Source: Chamaea fasciata (Eukaryota; Chordata; Aves; Passeriformes; Sylviidae). Taken from it: a DNA stretch of 64,000 nucleotides. Below are positions 1-12,095 of the stretch, piece after piece. The notes below the pieces were generated by a model that saw only the letters and a program-made list of their open reading frames with translations, did not search any database and was not told the DNA's origin. Both the position numbers and the translations under genes were made by a program. Each line of letters starts with the position of its first letter. The first letter of the stretch is position 1. The stretch covers positions 62,755,414 to 62,819,413 of the forward strand of contig JARCOQ010000005.1 in assembly GCA_029207755.1 (NCBI GenBank). Reading direction: 5' to 3'.

Positions 1-23
1 GAGAAAGAGAGAGAGAGAGAGAA
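1..23. repeat. (GA)n microsatellite at window edge
   Basis: The window opens inside a GA dinucleotide run with one interruption. Its left limit lies outside the window. Confidence 0.9.
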
Positions 24-3000
24 ATCAAGGGAAACAATCCACAATCCAGAAAATGTTTGATGTCACTGAAAAATATTTGCAACTGAGACATTTAAGACTG
101 TCAGCAATGTTTTTAGGGCAGACTAGCTAATACACTTACATACCAGAATTTTAAAACTAGATTTGTATCTGTGCAGGAAAAGGAAAGAGGGTATTTGCAA
201 TTATGTTAGCATACCATAGGTAGTCCATCATTCCTCAGAAGAATTACTGTAGTAAGATGACACATTTGAAGGAAAATACCAGAAGAGACCAAATATTTCT
301 TCTTAACTCCCTGACGTGCTACTTCTGGAAAGCTTATGCAATTTTAAAAATTGCAAAGTTTTTCAAAACAACTTTTTGTTTTAGGGGCCTGCATTTTCTG
401 AGACATTGAGCTAGAAGCTCATTTTCAGAAAGAGTTAAGTACTGCAGTTTTGAAAAATGGGCTTTTTTAGTTGTCCCAAATTGGAAGGTGAAAAAGGAGA
501 TTCCCAGAACTAATATTTCTTTTTGAACACGTGTTCTAAATTGTATCACTGGAACACAGGCAGTAGCATAGCAGAGACAGCGCATCATATTTCTCCTTGT
601 CTGGTACAGAAATGCCATATTTCTTTAAAAGAACCCATGTGTTTTAATGGAACTAAGATGAAAATTTGGCTGTAATTGGCAGATTTGAAGAAGTCATTTT
701 ATTCTACCTTTAATATGTGAAACTCAATAAACTGTTTAAGATATAATTGCTTATGAGGCTTCTATGGAGAGAAACCAGTTTTCATATTTTTTCCAAAAAT
801 TAACAGGAAGTGGAAATTTCCTTCTCAAGAGAATGTTAAATAATGTCAAAAACAGGACATGCTATTAAAAGTGTAAGTTGTCATAATACAGACTTTTTAC
901 AATTAAATGGTTTCTAAAATGTAATTTGACAGTGTTCCTTTAATCCTTTTACATTTTGTTCTCTCTTTCTTGGCTCATTATAATGATTTGCCCTTGTCAT
1001 TTTTATAAAATCACTTTATATATTTAAAGCTCATTATCATCCCATGATCTAACTATAATTATCTCAACTCAAATAAGTAGATAAAATTGTAAAAAACTTA
1101 CTCAAACACATACATGATGTGTATATCTTCTTAATCTCCGTGTACATAAATAGGAGTATACCAATGCACTATAGGGTGAAATTTTATTCAAAGTGTTTTT
1201 TTGCAGGACAAAGGAATAAGTCATAAAAATTTCCATGATGAAATGTCCCATGTTCTTCAAACTATTATATCATGATTTGAAAAACTAGACATACCCCAAA
1301 TGTTCCTTATTATTTTTTTAATGTGTGAATTTTGCTCATAGCCTTTCTGTTGTGGTATTTTGCATCATCTGAGACTTCCCGCAGTCATATGATTTTCATG
1401 CTGACTTTCTGGACAAAGTAATGTTTTGGAGTGAGAACATTGGAAATGGCTTCATTCTTGTCCAAAATCAGGGATACTGCAAGTAGAAGTGGTAGAAAGG
1501 TAGAATAACTGCTGTCTGCTTTCACAAATCTCACCATTATATTCTTCCTCAAAAGGAAGATAGCATATCCTTTTATGGGTAGGACACACTTTAGAGAAAA
1601 CACTAGCAGCTGATGCACTAATATGGTGTTTCAGTGGTCCAGACACACCAAAATAGAAATGCTCCTCTACTCTGCTAGTGTCATGTCAAACTTTTTTGAT
1701 GACTGAGTAAACTTTCAGTAGAATGAAGTGTGCGGCACAATTGCAAAAGCTGGTCTGACCCATGGTAAAGAAGTTTATATGGAGGATGCTTCTTTCAGTT
1801 CATGCACATCAGCTTCAAAAGACTGAGTCATGGATATTCGTTCGCAGACATCCTCTCAGGAGAAACACAGCTGAAAATTATTGCATTTGTGTTGCTTGCA
1901 AATGATTGCAACTGTGTTATGCAGTGTTTTTCTCTGGGAGCTTTCTTACTTCACTTTTTTCAGAGCCCAACTACATGATGGCAGGGCTGCTGACCTTGTG
2001 GTCAATGTAATAATCCTCAGCTGCCCTACCACAATTACTGCTCTCACATTTATATCACAGCTGCTGAAGCTTCAGGATATTGCTGCAGTACCAATAATAA
2101 ATATTAATATTTCTATAGCAATCAATTGCTCTTAATTACTTTCACCCCAGGAGCCAAGTGAAAGAGGAGCCAAGTTCTGAAGAAGAGAGATCCTTATTCA
2201 GTGCCTTATTTCCAAAGGAGAGAAGCAATGCAGAGAGAACTGGAAATCTGCCAACAAAAGGAGACACCTGAAAGAGGAAAAGATAAATATTTAGCCACTG
2301 AGATCTGTTAAAGTACAAAACATTATCTATAATTCAGATTCAAAATTACTGTATTTAAATATTATCAAAACTGTACTACAAATAGTCCTCCTATACTGAC
2401 AAGTTACAAGGTAAATGTGAGACATGTACCTCAGTCTTAACTTATTTCCTCCCCCCTGAAAGTGGGGCTATCTCTGGAACACTTTTTTGAGCTGTTACTA
2501 TATTTGTACTTTTTTCATGCTATAGTTAGATCTTTATCATGAGTCCAAAGCAGAACAGTGGAAAAACTGGACAAAAAGATTACTCCAGAATGATTCGTCC
2601 ATTAGAAACCTTGATCCAAATTTTGTGCAGAAGGGTTGAGCACTGAGCATCCTGTGAAAGGTGGCAGAGAGAAGCTGCCATGGCCACCCAGCAGAGGCAG
2701 TGGGTGCTGTGCTTATGGAGGCTTTGCCAAGGTGAGCTTAACACCAACCATGCCTGTAGCTTTCAAAACTACCCAGCCTGTCCATGCCAGCATCACCACC
2801 TGGTGCCAGGGAATGGAACACCCCTGGGATTTAAAGACCTTTGTTGCTGCCACAGAACTTGGGAATAACTGGCTGAGGAGCAATTTGATCCCTTATGAAT
2901 AGCACAGGGAAAAACGATGGGAAGAACTGGAACCAAACTTCTCATCCTCTGGCCTCCTACAGAGACTCAGTGACCTGTCACCCGGCAGTTCATCATGTGG

Positions 3001-6000
3001 AATGAACAAAGAAATTAACCTCTAGAGAGAAGGGAGGTCCAGAGAGTCTTCAAAAGTGTCTTCAAGAGTCTACATTCCTGCAGAGGGTTGCATAGTATAG
3101 TATTTTGTTTTTACATAAAACAGAGTAAATAATTTTGCAGTATTGACAAATCTCCCTCTCTCAAGAAACTGTTCTCCATGCTTGTTGTTCTGATTATTAT
3201 TACTGTGGTTCAGCTATGACAGAGTATCACCTCCCTTTTTTTTCCTTCTTAGGAATGAAATAACTACTTTTTCATGTGGGTGGTGAGAGGAATAGGGAGA
3301 AACTGATTTTAATGCTTCCAAAACAATCTTTACTGTGTCAGTAATTTCCTTATCCACCAATGGTCTTCAGTCACAGGAAACAAAATTTCCATGGTATCAT
3401 TGCATTGGCAGTAAGGGATGTATTACAGAAAAGCATCTTAGCTTCAGGCTCTGAGAGAGGTCTCTAGGCATGTCTTGTGAAGGCATGTACACAGAATAAA
3501 AGCTGCTTCCAAACTCTTCAAAGCTGAGAGCCTGGAGGTGTTTGTACCTGCTGCTTTGGCTATCAATGGAGATAAAGGGCATCTATGGAAAAGTCTGGCA
3601 TTTTGCAGCCAATATTTGGCCACCAGAGAGAAAAGGGCTGGCCAGGGCTACAAAAAGGACTATGAATATATTGGAAGTTCTTAGGAGGTACAGAAAAGTT
3701 TCAGTTTGTGCTCTGGATATGATGCAGGGTTTACATGAAAGGAAAGACTGCTTTTTTTAGCACTGCAGTGTAGAGAGGTGGGTAAATTTAGATCTGGCTA
3801 GAAAGAAAAACCTGGTGTGGTATTTTTCTGAGACTGGCAATCAAACAAAGTTGAAATATCACCACAGAGAGATCTTTTGCTTCTCTGTCATAATCTTTCA
3901 AAATCTTCTGGTCTTTGTGAATGGTTCAGATGATAGTCTTTGCTCAGTCTTTCCCAGATAAGAAACATCAGTGAGAATATTTGGGTGCTGAATCAGGAGT
4001 AGGGGAATATGGAGGTCTCTCACAGGAGGTGATGAAAAAGGAAAAGAAATGGAGTTATTGCCTTTCATCAGTCTGTCAAAATAAAGTTTCCAGAAACTAA
4101 ATCTTCTTTACAGCACTTTGGTAGACAAATATTGGAAAGCTCAGCACGTTGACTGTTGAAGTTGCTGGGCAGCACAACACCCGGGTCCTTGCCCTGGGGC
4201 CAGGCAGGACAGGTGGTTTTGCCGTGTTTGCAGAAGTCTCCACATTTTTTGCATTGCTGCACTTCCTCTGGCTGGCACTTTGTCAGCTAAACTCAAAAGT
4301 TTTGTTTGATTGTCACCAAGTGTTTGGTTATTAAAAACAAGCTGTCATGCTGGCAGCCTACAAATATAATGTATAATTAAGTGTATCCTGTCCTCTGTTT
4401 CCAAAACAGTGTTACAATAATGTCAAGACACAATAATCTAGAAAAAGGCAATGGGAAACAGGAGCAGACAGACACGTGGGATGTTTCTGCGGCTCCAACA
4501 TGTTCATTAATTTCAGGGATTATAGCCCTGCACCCCAGACTGCCACATTGCAACATCCACACCAAGTAAAGGGGCAGCGGCAGTGGGGATGAATAAAAAG
4601 CAAGTGTTGAGGTTTATGTGGGAGCAGGGAGAGAGTAGGATGAAAGAGTGCAGTTTTCTCACTTTCTTTCTGTGGAGTCTGTTTTTCTTACTAACACTGA
4701 CGGTGTCAGGACTTCATCCCTCCTCTTTGTAACAGCACTGTGAACATGGAAGCAGACTCCCTTAGGGAAGCTGGGGTATTGCATGCATTCCTCACAGCAC
4801 ATCTCAGGGGGTATGTGCTCTGCTCACTTGGCGCAATATCCACCTCATGGCAGGGTGCTCTTCTCTTCCCCCCAGTCACACAGATCCCATCAACAGGACC
4901 CCTGGCAGAGGCCAAGTGGTGCTGGGGTTCACCTGCCTGTGGATTCTCTCCCAAAGTCACTATCCTCCTGGAGCTACTGGCAGATCTAGAAATGCAGCAT
5001 TCATTCCTGTTTGTGTGCTTGAGTTGCTCATGGGAGAAAACCCACCAAGCCATACAGAACTTACAAAAAGGAAGATTGGAAAGCACCAGTGAGCCAAGCA
5101 CCAGTACCCATTTCATGTGTGACATGATTAAATGGTATTTCCAGCTTTTTTTTTTAACCATCATTGTTTTGGACTCTCTCTCCCCTATTTATTATATTCA
5201 TATTTCACTATATACTTCACTAAGCATTGACAACCATTTACTTTTATTGCACTGCCGTATCTTTGCCTCTCCTGAGCACTTTAATTGCATTAGGTGCTTT
5301 GAACATATCTGTTACTGTTGCACAGAGGAGTGATATCTCTGGATATTTATAACATCCCTTTTTGTATGATTTGGAAGCAACACGTTGCTTTAGAAATTGT
5401 ACCTCAGAGTTTCTTTTCAGGACTGCATGTCTAATGTGAGTAAATAATTATTGCATGTAAGAGAAACCAATATGAGAAAGGAAAAGGACTATCTCAGTTT
5501 GACATTTAGTACAGAATTTTGGGGTTTATAAAGTGCCTTCTATACCGGGAAATATCTGAAAAAAATTTGCAGATCTTTTTAGCCTGCCTTCCCTGTCTCA
5601 CCTTCAAATTTTATTCTGTAATGGAAAAACCTTTTGTTTAATTTTTTTTTGCTTGTCTCACTCTCTCCAATTACCAGTGCAGGGACCAAGAAAAGAGAAG
5701 AATTGCGCCTGTTCAGCAAGAGGATCTGCTTACACTGACGAGCTAAGGACAGGAGCAGTTTAGCTGAAGTTCAAAACATTTTTCAGCACTATTAAGAAAA
5801 GCATATGGGGAAGGAACTGATACAACATATTTTCAGTTGGGTTTCCTTTGCCAGCTCTGCAACCTGTTTTGTCTTTTCTTGCAGTGATTGTTTCCTTCTT
5901 AAATGCAACAGCTTCAGAACCATCTAAGCATCCTAAGGAGTACATCCAATTGAAAGTCAGTCAAGCTGACACTCCTGAGTGCCTGTGGTACTTCTGAAAG

Positions 6001-6430
6001 GTTTGACCAGCCGAAGCTGAGAAAACCCAGAGGAAATGTCTTGTCTAGTGAAATTTCGAATTTTTCCCATATGTCAACAGCTCTTGCACTGGGGAATACA
6101 ACACACTACATGCCGTCTCAGAAGTGCCAGGCAGAATGGAATAGTCACTTCCCTCTGCCTGCTGATTACCCTTTTTCTAAAACATCCCAGTGCTTGTTTG
6201 GCTGCTTTTGCTACAAGAAAGCACTGTGGAATCATGTTCAGTTCTCTCAGTCTTTTTGTGCAAAGCTGCTTTTTCCAGGCCTTCAGTCCCTGGCCTGAAC
6301 TAGTTGCATGGGGTTATTCCGCCCCTCGAGGGGAACATGGCATTTGCCTCTCAAGATATTTATGGTCCTGTCAGTCCATTTTTACAGCCTGTTTATGTCT
6401 CTCTGAGTAGTGATCACCCCCTCTGTCATG
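24..6430. other. Gene-free unique AT-rich DNA
   Basis: I see no repeat family, RNA gene or coding exon here. Open frames are short and overlap on both strands. A GC-richer, stop-poor patch at about 4740-5165 is open in several frames on both strands at once, which is what base composition alone produces. A second GC-richer patch lies at about 2630-2900. Neither has a recognisable domain. Confidence 0.6.
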
Positions 6431-6439
6431 CTGCTCCTC

Positions 6440-6665
6440 CTGAGTTGGTATCATCTGCAGCCTTGCCAGGAATGAGCTCTCTCTCATCACTCTAGTTGTT
6501 AACAGTCATAATAAATAATATTGTCCCAGTACTAGCTCCTGTGGGATGCCACTGCTAAGACTATCAGCTGGACTTGTTACTGCGTATTGCCACTGTTGGG
6601 GTCCAAAAAGTTTTCCACCATCTCATCAACCCAGTCCATAGTTCTCCAGTTTGTTTATGGAGAAT
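6440..6665 (-). mobile_element. Old CR1 LINE fragment
   Basis: Read on the minus strand, this resembles the end of a CR1 reverse transcriptase region. The + strand phrases 'tatcatctgcagccttgcc' and, about 75 bp later, 'cctgtgggatgccact' match the order and spacing of the block I know from avian CR1 copies. Divergence is high and no frame is open. It is not colinear with the fragment near 7.0 kb, so the two are separate insertions or a rearranged copy. Confidence 0.5.
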
Positions 6666-6984
6666 CTATAGCTTCTCTGGTCTCCTGTTACAGTGCTTAA
6701 CCACCCTCAACAGTGAAGACTGTTTTCCGTATATCGAGTCAAATTTACTTTTTCTGAGACTTTCAATCATTGAGATTTTTTTATTTTTTGCTGTGTACCT
6801 CAGAGATGAGCTCCATCTTTCCTATAAATCTACTTTCAGTTGTAGCAGACAGAAATTAAATCCCTTTCCACCAACCCTTCTCCAGCATGAAGAAATGCAG
6901 CTACATCCATCTTTCCTCACAGAGTGTGCTCTGCAGCCATCTATCCATCTTCAAAATACTCTGCCAAACTTGATGTAGTTATCA

Positions 6985-7090
6985 CCCTCTCTCCAGCAGG
7001 GATCCAGAACTGGACAGAATGCTCTACATGCAGGCTCAGGACAGCCAAGTAAAGGGGAATGCTCCCTTAAACCTCCTGGCTATGCCTCAG
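6985..7090 (-). mobile_element. Old CR1 LINE fragment
   Basis: The stretch beginning 'gatccagaactggacagaat' resembles the reverse complement of the CR1 region just downstream of the reverse transcriptase core. It is diverged and short. In a single minus-strand CR1 this block would lie to the left of the 6.44-6.67 kb block, but here it lies to the right. Confidence 0.4.
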
Positions 7091-7744
7091 GTGGTCTCTA
7101 CCTCCAAATCAGAAGAGAAGAGGCAACAAGAACAATCTGCAGGAGACAGGAACTGTGTTATGTCCAGGAATCCCAGTGTTCCCATCACCTTGCTTGGAGA
7201 GTTGGCTGGTGTGTACCCCAGATTTCATTTGGTCAATGTGAGCGCTTTTCATTTCTGAAGACGCCAGGACACAGAGGTGAAGATATGTGTATGCCCCCAA
7301 ACTTGCTCCTCCGTGGCATTTGAAAGCATCTGGTGCTGGATATTCCAAAAGACTTACTAGGTCCTGCAGGCTGTGCTATAATCTAGAAGACTGCTCCGAC
7401 TGGCAGGTGGCAATCCCTACCCTGTATAAAGAGTACAGGAGGGGTATGGCTGAGGAGACAGGGGTTCTCAGTGTTGTTTAGACACGCACAGCCCATGCCT
7501 GTGGGGCTTTTTTGGTAGTTGTAAATTTGATTTGGCTGTGTATGACAAACCTTATCTGTACATTGTGGTCTTGCTTGTGAACAGAACAACCCCAGTGGGG
7601 TCCAGATTAGACTTGTATGGGAAGCATAGTCAAAACTAGGCATTTTTCCCTTGGGAAAATAGGTGTGCTTTGTGCAGACATCTGTGGGAAAGATAAACAA
7701 ATAGAATAGTGATCCATTGGGTGTGAAGATAAGAGCTAATTAAT
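7091..7744. other. Gene-free unique DNA
   Basis: No repeat, RNA gene or credible coding exon was seen between the CR1 scrap and the solo LTR. Confidence 0.5.
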
Positions 7745-8411
7745 CGTACTGGTTTTGCCTGGATAGAGTTAATTTCCTAGAAGCTTGTGTAGTGCTGTAT
7801 TGTGCATTTGTGCTGAAAACAGCATTGACAACACCCCAACTCTTTAGCTATTGCTGGACAGTCCTTTAAAGCAACTTGGATGTTTCTGCTTCTCACACTG
7901 GCCTGCCAGGGAGGAGGCTGGGGGTGCACAAGAAGGTGGGAGGAGAAGCAGCTGGGACAGTTGAACCTAATGGAAAAAAGTGGAGATTTGATAACATATG
8001 ACACATGACATTTTGCTCAGCAATAAAAGCTGTGGGCAAAAGCAGGAAGGATGAATGTTTTCAGTGATAGCAGGGCCAGAAGTTGGACTTAGACGATCCT
8101 TGTGGGTCCCTTCTAACTCAGGATATTCCATGATTCTATACCTTGCTTTCCCAAGTCACCACCACACATGATAGAGTCCTGCTTTCCTGGGGTGGACTTA
8201 ATACCTTCCTGCTGAGGAGAAATGGTGAAAAAAATCCCATAAAGCAAATTCTGCTTTTTTCCATGTACAGCTTTTGCTTTACCTATTAAACTGTCTTTAT
8301 GTCAACCCATGAGTTTTTACACTCTTGCCCTTCTGATTCTCTTCCCCATCCCACAGGGAGGAGCAAGTTGGGCTGTGGGGCTTTGTTGCCTGCTGGGGTT
8401 AAGCCATAACA
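7745..8411 (+). mobile_element. Solo LTR, avian endogenous retrovirus family A
   Basis: The left end 'tactggttttgcctggatag' and the right end 'ctggggttaagccataaca' match the two ends of a common avian LTR family. The same family recurs on the minus strand at 27.08-28.31 kb. Shared internal blocks include 'gaggctgggggtgcacaag', the 'cccaagtcac' block, and an ATTAAA polyadenylation signal at 8285-8290 followed by a pyrimidine-rich 3' end. No retroviral genes flank it, so it is a solo LTR left by LTR-LTR recombination. The left TG terminus appears mutated. The flanks ttaat (7740-7744) and taaat (8412-8416) may be a decayed 5-bp target duplication. A CR1 tail sits inside it. Confidence 0.75.
8065..8141 (+). 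mobile_element. CR1 3' tail nested in LTR
   Basis: The sequence from about 'agttggacttagacgatcc' to 'attccatgattctata' is the 3' end of a CR1 element in forward orientation. It interrupts the LTR, whose homologous sequence resumes with 'cccaagtcacc'. At about 75 bp it is a severely 5'-truncated copy, and it is younger than the LTR. Confidence 0.75.
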
Positions 8412-8792
8412 TAAATATTTGTGATCAGTTCTGTGGACAGCATGTGAAGGACTGGTGCAAGATACCCAGACTTTTTTCTTGCTTTAATTAAGTAGCTTGA
8501 ACTTCAGTTTTCAGTCTCTGGGAGAATTCTAAGAACCCTTTTCTTTTAAAGGGACAAAGTCGATAACTGTTAAAGGAGGGCTGCCACTGAGCTTGCATAC
8601 TGCTGAAGCAAGGCATGAAGAACAAGAGCTGAGTTCTAGCAATAAACATTAGACCAAGAATGGTGATGTTTCTTCAGCAATTTATTGATTCATCCCTCCA
8701 AGGTACTGGTTGTGCTTGGTTTATTACTTTTAGATTAGTATTTGTGGATTTTTATTAAAATAGAATTAAAATGATGATTTTTCTGCTGTTTT

Positions 8793-8803
8793 GGGGGGGG
8801 GGG
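8793..8803. repeat. G11 homopolymer
   Basis: An uninterrupted run of 11 G followed by 'taggg'. Confidence 0.9.
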
Positions 8804-9235
8804 TAGGGCAGGGTTCTTTCTTTTGTTTTTCATTATGTATTCCATGTGGCCCCACACTGATACCTTAATAAAATATTCTTACCTCTCATATAGAAAATTT
8901 ATTGTTGTTTTTAATTAAGAAATCATCAGCTAGCATTTGACAAGCCATTTTCAGCCTCATTACAAATGTGTTCTTGATTAAATTTCAGGTATATTCAATA
9001 TCCTGTAAATCAGAGAAGGGTGCTTTCTCTTTTTCTACTATTCTATAGTAAACATGACAGATATGATGTCAATAGCATGTGCTTAGCATAAAGTACAATA
9101 ATGGTAATGGGGAGTTGAAAACCATGTAAACCTGCCTCCTCAGAGTGGAGCTGAATTCAGTAGCTTCCTTATCTGGAGAGCAGTTAGGAAAGTGTTTTCT
9201 GGCCAATCTAGAAGATTTCTTTTTATACAGAAAGG

Positions 9236-9254
9236 AAAAAAAAAAAAAAAAAAA
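9236..9254. repeat. A19 homopolymer
   Basis: An uninterrupted run of 19 A. No retrotransposon body was recognised on either side. Confidence 0.9.
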
Positions 9255-9648
9255 GAAAGCTGGAAGACCCTAATCTGTGGTCTTCTCAGGAATGGGCCTT
9301 CAGAGTTAGGGAGACAAAGGAAGATGGAAAAGTACTAGAAATCAAAGCTGAGCACAGGAACTCAGTGCTGCATGCTGTGTGATGGAGGTGTCAGTGCAGA
9401 AGAAAAATAGATCAAAAAGGTGTGTGTTTGTGGGGGGATGGTATCTGTGTCTTGGAGACAAAAGGTGAGACAAAGGGAGTAAGAAGGGAAGGAGTAAGAA
9501 GCACTCAGAGTTTTGCATGTCAACAAAACTGAAAATATGGCTCTAAAAATTAAAAAGAAAAATCAAAACCTGATGGCAGGAAGGATAAAACTCATTAATG
9601 GACCTCACAGGACCTGCCCCAAACACCCTGCCAGATATGGATTAGCAG

Positions 9649-9763
9649 AAAAAAAACCAAAACAACAAACAAACCAAACCAAACCAAACCAAACCAACAA
9701 CAACAAAAATCTCAAAACAACAACAACAAAAACAAAACAAAACCACAAACAAACAAACAAAAC
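9649..9763. repeat. A/C-rich imperfect (CAAAC/CAACAA)n tract
   Basis: About 115 bp made almost entirely of A and C, with short runs of caaac, caa and caaa units. This is low-complexity sequence, not coding. Confidence 0.85.
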
Positions 9764-11530
9764 CCCTACAAGAATACATTCTTCTATTTTGAAAAATACT
9801 GGGCATCTTTCTTCTCTCCACTAAACTGGGTGCGCCTGAGTAGTCTAATGTTGCCTAAAATGTCTGTAGCTGGTTACTTCCCACAGAACATTTCCATGCT
9901 GACATCTCCTCTTTCTCCTTTTTTGATAAACCAAGTTTAAGTTTGCCTGGGGTTTGTCTTAAGGTAGTTGAAAGATGCCCTGCACTCTGGTTGTCACTAG
10001 AAAGAAACTTGTTTCTGCGTGTTCTCTCACACCATTATCTGTCTGGTGATGCCTGGGAAAGCACCGAAAAGCCAAGGACAAGCACCAAGTAGAAGGTGTA
10101 CAGGAGACAGTAACTGTAATAGACATCTATTCTTCACTCTATGTTTTTTATCTATTTTAGGTCTTACAGAACCTATATTTGAGGTACCTTGGAAACCGTC
10201 TGGTGTTCTCTGTAATAGTTCTCCTGGTCTGGTCTGGAGTGACTTCTGAATTATTATTAGTACTACTTAACTGCATTCAGGTGATGCTTCAATGTGTTTA
10301 CCACCTCCAGGCTGCCTTCTCCACCCCTTTTACAGAGCCTAGTACAATTTCCAAGTGGTGAATATTTTAAATAAGGTTGAACCACCCTGGAACTGATGTT
10401 AGCTTTGCTGATGCCTAACAAAAAGGAGCGTACAAGCTGAAAAACACAAAATTGATTTCACATTTGTTTGCAGCAGCATGACATGAAATTGCAATGGATT
10501 GGAAACAAAAGAAAGTTCTATGTCTAGATGAAAGAGTCTGAAAGGATGTTTGGAAGTGATGATAATGGAAAAGTTAACTGATGTCAGAAGTGATTACACA
10601 GGAGGCTTCTACGCACTACAGCTGCCTCCCTACAACTATATTCCACAAAGTTCAGCAATATCCATTGCCTGATACCCCAGCTGCCACTGAATTCTTTCAC
10701 ACTTTTGCAAATGCTGGTTAATGTAACATTTTCCTGCTCTGCTGCTTAAAGGACACGTATCAAAAAGATGTCTAATTTCCAAAAGGCTCTGATGAGTATT
10801 ATGGAAATAGTGCCACATGGTAAGTTCACTACTAGTATTATGTCCAGTGCATTTTTCTTGAACATGCTTTAATCTGACAGCTTTATTCCTGCTCTGTGCT
10901 AAAGTTATGTTTGTCCTTTGATCAAAATAAAAATAATGAGAAATGCAAAGCACAGGCTTGGTAGAAATATTAATTAATATTTTTTTATTGAGACACATAA
11001 TCCTAAAATACCTGCTTTTTTTTTTTTCTATTGAACCAGAATCTTAAACCTCACTGAAATAGAGTTAAATTGGTAGGGCTATTTTTTTTTTTTTTCTCAC
11101 TCCTCCCTCTCTTTTCTGCCTGACTCATTACCCTCCTTTAATTTCCCCAGCATGATGAAACTGAATACCAGAGGTCAGTAAATATCTTAGTTTTCAAACG
11201 ACAAAAACTGAACAGTGTGCATGAAAGTTTAATCAACAAAACTGAGCAGAAATTTTGTGATGAAACATTTTCTCATAAGAAAATGCAGATTTGAACATCA
11301 TCTAATGGAACAGAGGGAAAGACAGGACAAAAAAGGCATTTTCATAAGGTAAAAAATTCTATTTAAAAATACATACGTAGTAATATTCCAATACTTCATT
11401 TTGAAACAACTTATAATTTGCTTATTATTTAGGTCAGAAATTTAAGCTGTGATAATGATAAAATAGCTCTAGACCATTTAATTATTGTATTTTAAACATT
11501 AATTATAAACTTGGTATATTCTTTTACAGT

Positions 11531-12063
11531 CAGAATCACAGAATGGCTTGTGTTGGAAGGGACCTTAAAGATCAACAAGTTCCAACTCTACTGCCCTGTC
11601 AGGGAATCTTCCAATAGAGCAGGTTTCTAAAAGCCCAGTCCGACCTGGCCTTGAATACTTCCAGAGATGGGGCATCCACTGTTTCTCTGGGCAGTCTGTT
11701 CAACTGCTTCACTACCCTCACAGGGAATAACTTTTTTCCTGAAATCTAATCTAAATTGCTTCTCCTTCAGTTCAAAGCCTTCACCTCTTGTCCTATCTCC
11801 CCTCCAGCTTTCCTGTAGGCCCCTTTTAGTTACTGACGGCTGCAATAATGTCTCCCTGTAGCCTTCCCTTCTCCAGGCTGAACAGCCCCAACTGTCTCAG
11901 TGTGTCTTTACAGGAGAGGAGCTCCAGCCTTCTGATCAACTCAGTGGTCTCCTCTGGACTTGCTCCAACAGGTCCACATCTTTCTGGTGTTGGGAACCCC
12001 TTACCTGGATGCAGAACTCCAGGTGGGGTCTCACAAGAGCAAAGCCGAAGGGGAGAATCACCT
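11531..12063 (-). mobile_element. CR1 LINE, 5'-truncated
   Basis: The left end 'cagaatcacagaatgg' followed by 'ttggaagggaccttaaag' is the reverse complement of the avian CR1 3' terminus. The copy then runs through the characteristic 3' region ('tccaggctgaacagcccc', then 'tccaggtggggtctcac') and stops at about 12063. About 530 bp are kept, mostly 3' UTR with the tail of ORF2; no functional reverse transcriptase remains. The open frames across it on both strands are by-products. The 5' break coincides with a perfect inverted repeat, described separately. Confidence 0.9.
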
Positions 12064-12095
12064 GATGCTGAATATTTAGAAATATTCAGCATCAG
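12062..12095. repeat. Perfect 16-bp inverted repeat, 2-nt loop
   Basis: Left arm 12062-12077 (CTGATGCTGAATATTT) and right arm 12080-12095 are exact reverse complements separated by 'ag'. It begins where homology to the adjacent CR1 ends. Confidence 0.95.

Larger units (their letters stand above)
8412..11530. other. Gene-free DNA with simple repeats
   Basis: Apart from the simple repeats listed separately (G11, A19 and an A/C-rich tract) and T-runs near 11020 and 11085, I see nothing recognisable. The open frame across the A/C tract is an artefact of low complexity. Confidence 0.55.

Noticed and set aside
4740..5333. Longest open frame in the window (197 codons, +), with a 152-codon frame on the opposite strand
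   Set aside because: The patch is GC-richer and open in at least three frames on both strands. The products have no recognisable domain, and the C-terminal part is hydrophobic because of AT-rich codons. I treat it as a chance frame.
9513..9824. Asn/Gln/Lys/Thr-rich frame of 103 codons
   Set aside because: Translation of the A/C-rich low-complexity tract.
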